From JBNJFY01 sp051747265 (lineage in GTDB: Bacteria; Bacteroidota; Rhodothermia; Balneolales; Balneolaceae): a DNA stretch of 64,000 nt. This document shows positions 43,414 through 52,263 of the stretch, in pieces; within the stretch, counting starts at the first letter, position 1; each line of letters begins with the position of its first letter. The position numbers were made by a program, and so were the translations under genes. The DNA lies in the NCBI GenBank assembly GCA_051747265.1, contig JBNJFY010000007.1, forward strand, positions 161,534 through 225,533. The letters run 5' to 3'. The notes under the pieces were generated by a model, which was given only the letters and a program-made list of their open reading frames with translations, did not search any database and was not told the DNA's origin.

Positions 43414-44799
43414 ATGTATAAAGAATTTCACCACTCATTAATAATCCTTCTCCTGCTGTTTTCCATGCCGACCAACATGCTTGCGCAGGGGCAGAGCCAG
43501 ACTGAAAATACCGAACAGGAGGAAACCACCGCTCCCCAACATGTAGAAGTTGAATCAGTGGCAGAGGATTCCCAAATACGGGAGCGACTTGTCCGGATTT
43601 TGACGGCGACAGCATGGTTCGAAAATCCACAGGTAGAGGTGAACGATGGTGTGGTTTTTCTTAGTGGATCCACAGAAACCGACGATTATAAAAGATGGGC
43701 GGGAGATCTGGCTCGGAATACACAAGATGTAACTGCCGTAGTAAACAGAATTGAGATCCTAGACCCAAATATTTGGGATTATCAACCCGCTTATACCGGC
43801 TTGCAGGAATTATGGCGAAATATAATGAGTGCTATACCATTCGTGATCTTCGGGATAGTGGTACTGGTTATTTTTTGGGGAATTTCCATGCTGGTAGCTA
43901 AAGGGGCCCGGGCTTATTTAAGCAAGCGTCAAATGAATGACCTTTTGCAGGATATTGCCGCACGAGGTATTGCCATGGTTGTTTTCCTCATGGGTATATA
44001 TATCGTTTTTCATGTAGCGGATTTAACCAATGTAGCTCTAACCATACTGGGAGGCACGGGTTTATTGGGGATTGTATTGGGGATCGCATTCCGGGATATA
44101 ACCGAAAATTTCCTGGCTAGTATATTTTTGAGTGTGCAAAACCCATTTCATGCGGGTGATCATGTAGAGATAAATGACAACACTGGATTTGTCCAGCGAC
44201 TTACCATTCGGGCTACCTTACTTATGACCCTGGATGGCAATCATCTGCAAATACCAAACTCTATCGTCTACAAAAGCAGCATCCTTAATTACACTAGTAA
44301 TCCAAACCAACGACTTAGTTTTGTTATTGGAATTGGATATGACGCCAGCGTTACTTCTGCACAGGATCTTGCATCAAAGATATTTGAAGACCATCCGGCC
44401 GTTTTAAGGGAACCCGAACCCTGGGTATTAGTGGATAAGCTGGCGTCTTCTACTATTAATTTGAAGTTCTATATTTGGGTGGATGGAAGTAAACATAATG
44501 TTCTAAAGGTGAAATCTTCTGTGTTGAGGCAAATCAAAACTGCTTATCTGGCAGAGGGGATTTCAATGCCCGATGATGCAAGAGAACGAATATTCCTGGA
44601 TGGCGTAACAATTCATCCCTCCAAAGGAATCTCTACTTCCGATCAGGCCAAACCAGAGAGTATACTAGTTACAGAGGATTCAAAATTAATAACGAAGGCA
44701 GAGGGTCAATTAAAAAGCAATGATGAGGAAATTTTAGAGCAAGCCCGGGTATCACGATCGCCGGAAGAAGGAGAGGATCTATTGAAACCGAGTAATTAG
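43414..44799 (+). CDS. Mechanosensitive ion channel (MscS family) with N-terminal BON domain
   Basis: 461 residues. A signal peptide (HHSLIILLLLFSMPTNMLAQ) is followed by a periplasmic BON-type domain (about 55-112: IRERLVRILTATAWFENPQVEVNDGVVFLSG...VTAVVNRIEI), then three membrane helices (about 135-155, 188-206, 212-230), the last being the Gly/Ala-rich pore helix ILGGTGLLGIVLGIAF, and the MscS beta domain (NPFHAGDHVEINDNTGFVQ). It should open under membrane tension and release solutes in hypo-osmotic shock. The C-terminal tail is long and acidic. Fusion with a BON domain is a known but minor architecture. Confidence 0.9.
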   Translation: MYKEFHHSLIILLLLFSMPTNMLAQGQSQTENTEQEETTAPQHVEVESVAEDSQIRERLVRILTATAWFENPQVEVNDGVVFLSGSTETDDYKRWAGDLARNTQDVTAVVNRIEILDPNIWDYQPAYTGLQELWRNIMSAIPFVIFGIVVLVIFWGISMLVAKGARAYLSKRQMNDLLQDIAARGIAMVVFLMGIYIVFHVADLTNVALTILGGTGLLGIVLGIAFRDITENFLASIFLSVQNPFHAGDHVEINDNTGFVQRLTIRATLLMTLDGNHLQIPNSIVYKSSILNYTSNPNQRLSFVIGIGYDASVTSAQDLASKIFEDHPAVLREPEPWVLVDKLASSTINLKFYIWVDGSKHNVLKVKSSVLRQIKTAYLAEGISMPDDARERIFLDGVTIHPSKGISTSDQAKPESILVTEDSKLITKAEGQLKSNDEEILEQARVSRSPEEGEDLLKPSN

Positions 44800-44873
44800 T
44801 GTAAAATTTTAGTGGTTAGGATTACTTTTAAATCTATTTTGGCCCACTTTAATAAGATTAAAAACAACCCAAC

Positions 44874-45770
44874 TGTCATTCCAGCTAAACGGAGTGAAGC
44901 GCGGCAATCTCCCAAGTGTTCCATAAAGCACAGCATGGAGATCCCTACGGACTATCGCCCTCGCAATAACATTATTGAGGGGTTTGCTTTTACTATCTAT
45001 TGAACTGTCATTTCCAATGCAGCGCAAAACCCACAACTGTCATTCCAAGCGGAGCCTCGCGGAGCGCTGGAATCCCCGAATGTGCCTGGGTACTGTATGT
45101 AGCGGTCACAGTATTTGAGCGCACCTATGTGGTTGTGAAAAGCTACTATAGGGTCGGGCAAGCAGCCCGACCTACGATTAGCTTCTGTGATACTTGCAGG
45201 GAACCGCGGATGAACAGTCACACTCGGCGAAACGCTGCGAGAAATCCAATACTCCTGTCATTCCCCCGAATTAGTCGGGGTAGCGAAGCGGAGTGTGGGA
45301 ATCCCCAAGTGCTCCATAAAGCACAGCAAGGAGATCCCTACGGACTATCGCCCTCGCAATAACATTATTGAGGGGTTTGCTTTTACTATCTATTGAACTG
45401 TCATTTCCAATGCAGCGCAAAACCCACAACTGTCATTCCAAGCGGAGCCTCGCGGAGCGCTGGAATCCCCGAATGTGCCTGGGTACTGTATGTAGCGGTC
45501 ACAGTATTTGAGCGCACCTATGTGGTTGTGAAAAGCTACTATAGGGTCGGGCAAGCAGCCCGACCTACGATTAGCTTCTGTGATACTTGCAGGGAACCGC
45601 GGATGAACAGTCACACTCGGCGAAACGCTGCGAGAAATCCAATACTCCTGTCATTCCCCCGAATTAGTCGGGGTAGCGAAGCGGAGTGTGGGAATCCCCA
45701 AGTGCTCCATAAAGCACAGCAAGGAGATCCCTACGGACTATCGCCCTGGGGATGACAAATGTTAAGTTGA
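44874..45770. repeat. Tandem direct repeat, 393-bp period, built from A/B units
   Basis: The block starting ...GGAGATCCCTACGGACTATC at about 44939 recurs at 45332 and 45725, each 393 bp apart. Two full periods are almost identical, the third stops after GACTATCGCCCT and switches to GGGGATGACA. Each period holds a B unit with hairpin GTCGGGC-N6-GCCCGAC (about 45152-45173; 45545-45566), the CTCGGCGAAACGCTGCGAG linker and an A unit (45256-45365; 45649-45760). The identical 120-codon frames across it are repeat artefacts, not genes. Confidence 0.9.
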
Positions 45771-45863
45771 GAGATTGCGCCAGGTGTGGTCATTGACTGG
45801 TTATAAAGGGATGTATATTGAACAAATCCCGCCTAATATGTATCTAGAGTAGAATTCAAAATT

Positions 45864-48800
45864 GTGAGGATGTTGTTGCGTCGGGTTTTATTATTTCTGG
45901 GTTTACTGTTTCCCTGCTCTGGCTATGCCTATCAGTCCTATAAAATGGTTCATCTGTCCACGGATGACGGGTTATCCCAAAATTTGGTGTTCGATATGGA
46001 GCAGGATCACCAGGGATTTATCTGGATCGGGACCAAAGACGGACTCAACCGATTTGATGGATACCGCTTTAAAATTTTCCGCAACAATCCATCCGATTCC
46101 ACCTCAATCTCCAGCAATTACGTCACTTTTATTAAAGAAGATAGCGACAACAATATCTGGGTGGTTACCCGTCCCGGGGGACTGCATTTCTACGACCGCT
46201 TCAACGACCGATTTATTCAGATCAATAAACGGGTAGATGCACCCAGAGCCTATTTTAGTGCGACTTTCCGGGGGTTGAGAGGCTCAGCAAGCACCGGGTG
46301 GTGGCTGGCTACGACCAAGGGACTGTATCATCTTTCGTCGGATAAATCGAAGATCAGTGCAGTAACCGTCAACGGACAATCCACGGCCGAAATATCCTCT
46401 TTTACAGAATCCGATCAACCGGGAATGGTTTATTTCTCTGCGGCCAATCTCGGGGTGTTCCGTCTGAATATGAATGAGGCAACGGTTAAACCGATTCCAG
46501 AGATAAATCGGCATCTGGACGAGGTGCCGGTCGATCATCTGTTTATCAATAAGGAAGGGAATTGGGTGATTCTTCAGCATCATTCCCTAATGATGATTAG
46601 CCCGGTCGGAGCATTGACCTACCAGAAAAATATACCCGCGGTTTCCGGGGAGCCGGAGATCACATTCAATGCGTTGCAGCAGGACGATAGCGGGCGGTAT
46701 TTCGCGGTCCGGGGCTATACCTTTTATGAGTTTAATCCGATCACCGCACAACTTCAAAAAATCGAACCGGTGGAATGGGCGAATAATCTGATGATTGACC
46801 GAACCGGGGTGTTCTGGATTGGGACTTCCGGATACGGCCTGTACAAATACGACCCTAAAACACAGCGTTTCGGTTTTACGTCCAAGCGATATACCGAGGT
46901 CATGGCTCCCGGATTTTATGCGGAACTTGCCAAACGAGATAATTACGGGGTACCTCAGATTTACAATACCATCATGGGAGTGACAGGCACATATAACCGG
47001 GAAAGCTGGGTACTCACACGCAGACTCGGACTATTCAAGTATAATCTTCGCACCGGCCAGCTCCGAAAACATGCCATCCGCATACCGAATAATAACGACA
47101 CGACCTATACCGCATTCGCGATGGATGAGCTTGGAAACGGAGACTTCGCGATTCTGTTTACCGTCGGGATCATCATGTTCAATCCCGAGGAAGGAACCAA
47201 AGATCTGATCCCGATGAGCAAGATCTATCCCCATTACGCATGGGATCAAAATCGCCCCAATTTCGAGAATTTGACCCTCTTAAAACAACATGCCGGCTAT
47301 TTCTGGGTAGGTTCTACGGAGTTGGGACTCTCTGTATATGATCTATCCACAGGGGAGAGCCGTCAGTTTACCTATGATAAAAGTGATCCCCATTCGATTA
47401 GCTCCAACCATATTCTCAGTATCGCACCTGATCCACATCAACCGGAACGTTACGTGTGGATCGGTACCGACGGAGGTGGAATCAATCGGATGGAGATCGA
47501 GTCTGGTGAGATGAAACGCTTTACGGAAGCAGACGGCTTGCCCAATAATGTGATCTACGCCATTTATCCGGACGATAACGGCCACCTGTGGATGAGCTCC
47601 AACAAGGGCATTATCCGGCTGGATCCCGAGACGTTCGAGATCATGAATTTCACCAAGGGCGACGGTCTGCAAAGTGATGAATTCAATCGCCGTGAACACT
47701 ATCGATTTGCCGATGGACGGATACTGTTTGGCGGCACCTTCGGTTCTAACCTGTTTGATCCGGATAAGGTTGAGTTGAATAGAGCCACACCGACAGTCGC
47801 GTTTACCGATGTCAGTGTGATGAATAATAGTGTCTTGCCCTTTGGATCGGATTGGTTTACATCTAACGATAGTCTTACCACCCTGCACGTAGATTGGAAT
47901 CAAAATATCATCAGCTTTGAATTCTCGGCCCTGGAATTTTCAGCTCCATCCAAAAACCGATACCGGTATCGTTTCCCACCATTTGTGAACGATTGGACCG
48001 AAATGGGTGCCCGTCGTGAGATCACCTTCACTAATTTGGATCCGGGAACCTATCAGCTTGAGGTATCGGGAAGTAATAACGATGGGGTGTGGAGTGCTAA
48101 TGCCGCAATACTGGGGGTCGTGGTATCGCCTCCGTTTTGGATGACCGCTTGGTTTCGATTCTCCATGATCTTATTGGCGGCGAGCAGTTTGGCGGCCATC
48201 GTATGGTACATCTCGCAGCGCAAACAGCGACGGAAGGTGCGTCAACTGGAGTATAAAATGGCGGTGAATAAAGAACGACTTCGCATCTCCAGAGATATGC
48301 ATGACGACCTTGGTGGTCGACTTACTCAAATCCATATGATGAGTCAGTTCGCAACCGGAAATAATTCCTATCCGGATGAAATCAAACAGCAATTCAGTGA
48401 GATTTCGCAAGAAGCCCGGGAGGTAATTCAGAATTTCAGTGAGATCGTCTGGTCGCTAAATCCCCAAAATGACACCCTCGACAATTTGGTGGATTTTATG
48501 GTGCAGTACAGTGAGAACTTCTGCAGGCGAGTGGAGATTCAGTGCCGGATCTACGCGGATGAGCACGTCCCGGAAATTGAGATTACCTCAAATTCACGGC
48601 ATTATCTCTTGTCCGTACTGAAGGAAGCGTTGAACAACGCCGCCAAGTACGCACAGTGTTCCGTAATCGAAATTCACTTTACCTTAAACGATGGACGATT
48701 TCTGATGACCATATCAGATAACGGAATCGGGTTCGACCGGACAAAAGTCAGACGTTCTGGGCAGGGACTGGAGTCTATGGAGAGCCGGGTGAGATCCATA

Positions 48801-48887
48801 GGGGGAACCTTTAAACTGAATACCGCCCGCCGTGAAGGAACCGCCATAAACGTCAGTTGGCCGTTACCCAATCACACAAAAGGGTGA
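45864..48887 (+). CDS. Two-component sensor kinase with beta-propeller periplasmic domain (Reg_prop, Y_Y_Y)
   Basis: 1007-residue membrane kinase. Signal/anchor LLRRVLLFLGLLFPCSGYAY is followed by Reg_prop beta-propeller blades (first DGLSQNLVFDMEQDHQGFIWIGTKDGLNRFDG; others near 480-600), a Y_Y_Y domain (about 672-755), one TM helix (about 758-782) and a cytoplasmic HisKA_3 domain with H813 in ISRDMHDDLGGRL and an HATPase (NGIGFDRTKVRRSGQGLESMESRVRSIGG). The phospho-acceptor type matches NarL-family partners, and such a regulator follows at 48989. Start: GTG 45864 or ATG 45870; neither has a clear ribosome site. It senses an unknown periplasmic ligand. Confidence 0.93.
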   Translation: MRMLLRRVLLFLGLLFPCSGYAYQSYKMVHLSTDDGLSQNLVFDMEQDHQGFIWIGTKDGLNRFDGYRFKIFRNNPSDSTSISSNYVTFIKEDSDNNIWVVTRPGGLHFYDRFNDRFIQINKRVDAPRAYFSATFRGLRGSASTGWWLATTKGLYHLSSDKSKISAVTVNGQSTAEISSFTESDQPGMVYFSAANLGVFRLNMNEATVKPIPEINRHLDEVPVDHLFINKEGNWVILQHHSLMMISPVGALTYQKNIPAVSGEPEITFNALQQDDSGRYFAVRGYTFYEFNPITAQLQKIEPVEWANNLMIDRTGVFWIGTSGYGLYKYDPKTQRFGFTSKRYTEVMAPGFYAELAKRDNYGVPQIYNTIMGVTGTYNRESWVLTRRLGLFKYNLRTGQLRKHAIRIPNNNDTTYTAFAMDELGNGDFAILFTVGIIMFNPEEGTKDLIPMSKIYPHYAWDQNRPNFENLTLLKQHAGYFWVGSTELGLSVYDLSTGESRQFTYDKSDPHSISSNHILSIAPDPHQPERYVWIGTDGGGINRMEIESGEMKRFTEADGLPNNVIYAIYPDDNGHLWMSSNKGIIRLDPETFEIMNFTKGDGLQSDEFNRREHYRFADGRILFGGTFGSNLFDPDKVELNRATPTVAFTDVSVMNNSVLPFGSDWFTSNDSLTTLHVDWNQNIISFEFSALEFSAPSKNRYRYRFPPFVNDWTEMGARREITFTNLDPGTYQLEVSGSNNDGVWSANAAILGVVVSPPFWMTAWFRFSMILLAASSLAAIVWYISQRKQRRKVRQLEYKMAVNKERLRISRDMHDDLGGRLTQIHMMSQFATGNNSYPDEIKQQFSEISQEAREVIQNFSEIVWSLNPQNDTLDNLVDFMVQYSENFCRRVEIQCRIYADEHVPEIEITSNSRHYLLSVLKEALNNAAKYAQCSVIEIHFTLNDGRFLMTISDNGIGFDRTKVRRSGQGLESMESRVRSIGGTFKLNTARREGTAINVSWPLPNHTKG

Positions 48888-48988
48888 TTGCCGCTGGTCT
48901 GGATAGAAAGTATGTTACCAATTGCCGTCTAACCGTGATGTAACCAGATTATCATAATTGGCATACCGTAATTCGATTGCAAAACACG

Positions 48989-49624
48989 ATGAAAGACCCC
49001 ATTCGCATATCCATAGTAGAAGACGATGATCGTATCCGGAATATGTTCATCATTTTGCTGGAAGGAGCGGAGGGCTTCCGTTGTGTGAGTGCCTACCCGA
49101 ATGCCGAAGATGCCTTGGCCGATCTGCCTTCCAAAAAGCCGGATATCGTGTTGATGGATATCAATCTACCGGGGATGAATGGCATCGAGTGTGTGAAAAA
49201 ACTGAAGGCGGAAGAATCCGACATATCGGTAGTGATGTTAACCGTATATGAGGATAACGAACGCATTTTTCAGTCTCTCCAGGCCGGAGCCGTAGGTTAT
49301 CTGTTGAAATCCACTTCACCATCCGACATTCTGGAATCGCTGAAAGACGTCAATGATGGCGGGGCCCCCATGAGCGCGCAAATTGCCCGCAAGGTGGTGC
49401 AATCATTTCATAAACCCGAAAAATCCAGCAAAAAGTTGGCGTCCCTGACCAACCGGGAGCAGGAAATCCTTTCTCTGCTGGCCACCGGATATATGTACAA
49501 AGAAATTGCCGACGAACTGCATGTCAGTATGGACACGGTGAAATCTCATATCCGTAATATTTACGACAAGCTGCAGGTGCGCTCAAAAACGGAAGCTGTG
49601 GTGAAGTACCTGAATGACAAGTAG
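48989..49624 (+). CDS. NarL/FixJ-type response regulator
   Basis: 211 residues. Receiver domain with VEDDD, phospho-acceptor D57 in VLMDINLPGMNG, and Thr and Lys switch residues in VVMLTVYEDN and GYLLKSTSP; C-terminal LuxR helix-turn-helix (LTNREQEILSLLATGYMYKEIADELHVSMDTVKSHIRNIYDKL, about 146-188). Start ATG 48989 is preferred to a TTG four codons upstream. It is 101 bp after the sensor kinase gene, the expected cognate partner, and heads towards two secreted-protein genes that are probable targets. Confidence 0.95.
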   Translation: MKDPIRISIVEDDDRIRNMFIILLEGAEGFRCVSAYPNAEDALADLPSKKPDIVLMDINLPGMNGIECVKKLKAEESDISVVMLTVYEDNERIFQSLQAGAVGYLLKSTSPSDILESLKDVNDGGAPMSAQIARKVVQSFHKPEKSSKKLASLTNREQEILSLLATGYMYKEIADELHVSMDTVKSHIRNIYDKLQVRSKTEAVVKYLNDK

Positions 49625-49756
49625 CCCTGCTTTCAGGAAGCGGTCGGCTAAGATTTCATACAAATGAGTGATAGCGCCGGAAGCCGAGCTCCAGTATCAT
49701 TTTGAAGCAGGATGAAACAGCCGGAACCACCACATTCGGCAAAAAAGCTATTAATT

Positions 49757-52261
49757 ATGATGAAATCGCTATCGCGTTATAGTCTGAAAACGGGCGTATT
49801 ACTGTTTGTTACTATGCTGGTTTGTGCTTGGGATCTCCACGCTCAAGAGATATCGGTACCGGGGTTTGAGGGCATCACCTTCACCAAGCATGATAATGAT
49901 ACGGAGGTGAGTATAACGGAGAACTTCACCGCCAACGGCATCGAGTTTGCCCCCAACGGTTTGACCCTCAAATACGATGTTTCCGCAAATGAATTTTACA
50001 TCTATGGAGGGGCAACCTTCAGCACAGAGGGTGAGACCATTGAGGTCACCTTCGGATCCGCTTCCCAGCCGGGCGTCATCATCAAGGAAACCACGCTCGA
50101 ACACTTCGAGATCGACATTAACACCGATTTGACGCTGGGCAATATCACGGTTACCGCTAAAGACCTGGATCTGCAATATTACAATAGCGATAGCCGGTAC
50201 TATGTCAACGGGACCGTCATTGTGGAGGAGGTGTTCGAGCTGGAAGCGGATATGGGATCGGTCAATGAAAAGGGACTTATGGTGGATGCCTCCGGCGCAC
50301 ACCCGCGGTTTATGATCGAACATCTTACCCTGGCCATTAAAAATTTGCATGGGGGAGCGGTGGATCTAAATGATTTTGAGCTCAGCTTCAACTCCCAAGG
50401 CATCACCGATTCCAAAGTAGATGTGAGTTTCGGCAGCGGACAGGAAGTAGGGGCGGATATTACCTTTGATGAGAATCCGCTGCGCATCAATTCCATCGAC
50501 ATTTACTACCGAGCAGAGAATCTGGAAGATGGAATTGAGCTGTTTGAGGGCGTACAAATAGCCTATATGGATGCCAACGTTGTCAACATTGATAAACCGC
50601 ATAATCTAGCCGTTTCCGGCACGGTACAAACCTATTACGGGGAGGGGTTAAGCATCGGAAGCGAATCGGCTACCTTCTTTGAGACCGGCGCGGATATCAC
50701 TATCAGCAGAACAGAACTGAAAATTGATGCGGACGGAAACCTGGGTGCGGTAAGAGGCGATGGGAACGACTGGAATAATCTGCTGGGAACAGGGAGTATG
50801 GGCTTAACCGTCGATTTTCGGAAGAAAAAAGTGAACTACTCGCTGGATACCTGGTATCCGGGCGGCGATGATAGTTTTATCAATTTTGACGGCGATGTGT
50901 CATTTAGTCTGCATAAACTGGATGCCTATGCTATGGTCGGTTTTTATGTGCCCAAAAAGGTGCCTCTGTTGGGCGGACGTGAACTGGCCAGCGCGGAGGG
51001 CTCCTTCCACTTCGCTAACAATTTGAAAATTACTTACTGGGATTGGCGCCAAGGGGAAGTGACCAAATACGTGACCGATGGAAGTATGGCGGCCTGGGCT
51101 GAAATTGATGTTGGAGTCACATTACGAGGCGGCGCAAGTGTGGACATCCCCAGTGGTAAAATTCACACTATTGGATCGAAAACGGTTAAAAATCTGGAAG
51201 AACATTTCCCGGGTAAACGTAATAGCACGAATCCAACCCCGGAGGGACAGGTTATCCATTCCTTCGAAGTGACTCAGAATCCACCCTCCGTAATCCTTTT
51301 TGAAACCAATTGGCACCAAATCACAGATTCGGTACGAGTGGAAGTCTTAGGTCCGGAGGGCTACTACGAGCTGCATCAAGTGGTCGCTTCGGAAGCAGCC
51401 GTGAACGAAATTCCGGAGTTTAGCCTGAATCACAATGTGGATGTCATTACCAATGATTCCACGGCCTATCTAATGGTATCCACGCCCACGCGCTTCGGTG
51501 AAGAACAACTCATCCAGCCTTCGGTTGTGGACGGTCGGTACAGCGTGATTCTTACCTTTGGTGAAAACATGCCCGATTCATCAACGGTGAAGATGCATCA
51601 GTTCTGGCAACAGCCGGAAATAGAGGTGGCGGTTCAAAAAAATGCCAATGAGAACAGTTACGAGATCGACTATAACTTCTGGGCCGCGCAGACCGATTCC
51701 GCAATGGTCACCATTTATGCTACGGATAAAAACAGCACGTCCGGAGCTAAGCCCATCCAAACCTTTTCCACCGCAGATCCCGCCCAAAATATCGAAGTAG
51801 ATGTAAACAACTTTGGCTCGGGAAGTATCTCATATACGCCTGATTTTGTATCAGACTCAGATTCGCTCTATTTCTACGCCTCCATCGATGATCGCGTGAA
51901 TCCACGAGTGTACAGTTCGATATCTGAGGCCCATCACCACCGGGGAGATCTGCACGGAACCATATCTTTTCCCGCAGGAGCCGATTCGTTACAAGATGGC
52001 TTGCGTCTTTACCTGGATGAAAACAACGACGGGAAATTCGATCTGGAATCGGATGGCGGATTGGAGCCGCACGCCATTTCCTTCGCGGACGGCGATTTCC
52101 ATTTCCTGAACGTCGAAAAAGGAACCTATCCGCTGCGCATCATACTGCCTCGTGGATACCGCATAGTGGGCACAGAATCCCGTCTGTCGGCCATGGAAGT
52201 TACCTACGATGGTACAGCGGCCAGATATGACATTGAAATTGAATCCTATACCGAGAACTAA
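49757..52261 (+). CDS. Large secreted beta-rich protein with C-terminal SdrD-like domain, unknown function
   Basis: 834 residues from ATG 49757 (15 more codons are open upstream, but the signal MMKSLSRYSLKTGVLLFVTMLVCAWDLHAQ starts here). Residues ~30-480 form a long series of similar beta segments of the kind GIEFAPNGLTLKYD / GNITVTAKDLDLQYYN / GGAVDLNDFELSFNS, reading like a filamentous or solenoid adhesin. Residues ~500-735 carry fibronectin-like beta sequence. The C-terminus (about 740-834) has DLHGTISFPAGADSLQDGLRLYLDENNDGKFDLESDGG, an SdrD-B/Cna-B-like module with a calcium-type DENNDGKFD loop. No type IX sorting domain at the end. Two bases before the next gene. Confidence 0.65.
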   Translation: MMKSLSRYSLKTGVLLFVTMLVCAWDLHAQEISVPGFEGITFTKHDNDTEVSITENFTANGIEFAPNGLTLKYDVSANEFYIYGGATFSTEGETIEVTFGSASQPGVIIKETTLEHFEIDINTDLTLGNITVTAKDLDLQYYNSDSRYYVNGTVIVEEVFELEADMGSVNEKGLMVDASGAHPRFMIEHLTLAIKNLHGGAVDLNDFELSFNSQGITDSKVDVSFGSGQEVGADITFDENPLRINSIDIYYRAENLEDGIELFEGVQIAYMDANVVNIDKPHNLAVSGTVQTYYGEGLSIGSESATFFETGADITISRTELKIDADGNLGAVRGDGNDWNNLLGTGSMGLTVDFRKKKVNYSLDTWYPGGDDSFINFDGDVSFSLHKLDAYAMVGFYVPKKVPLLGGRELASAEGSFHFANNLKITYWDWRQGEVTKYVTDGSMAAWAEIDVGVTLRGGASVDIPSGKIHTIGSKTVKNLEEHFPGKRNSTNPTPEGQVIHSFEVTQNPPSVILFETNWHQITDSVRVEVLGPEGYYELHQVVASEAAVNEIPEFSLNHNVDVITNDSTAYLMVSTPTRFGEEQLIQPSVVDGRYSVILTFGENMPDSSTVKMHQFWQQPEIEVAVQKNANENSYEIDYNFWAAQTDSAMVTIYATDKNSTSGAKPIQTFSTADPAQNIEVDVNNFGSGSISYTPDFVSDSDSLYFYASIDDRVNPRVYSSISEAHHHRGDLHGTISFPAGADSLQDGLRLYLDENNDGKFDLESDGGLEPHAISFADGDFHFLNVEKGTYPLRIILPRGYRIVGTESRLSAMEVTYDGTAARYDIEIESYTEN

Positions 52262-52263
52262 TT

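Noticed and set aside
45000..45755. Two identical 120-codon frames in tandem that could look like a duplicated gene
   Set aside because: They run through the B hairpin and A unit of the 393-bp repeat, have no ribosome site and also carry identical open frames on the other strand. Identity follows from the DNA repeat.
44874..45770. Possible CRISPR array because of regular direct repeats
   Set aside because: The period is 393 bp with whole units duplicated; there are no short repeats with variable spacers and no cas genes in the window.
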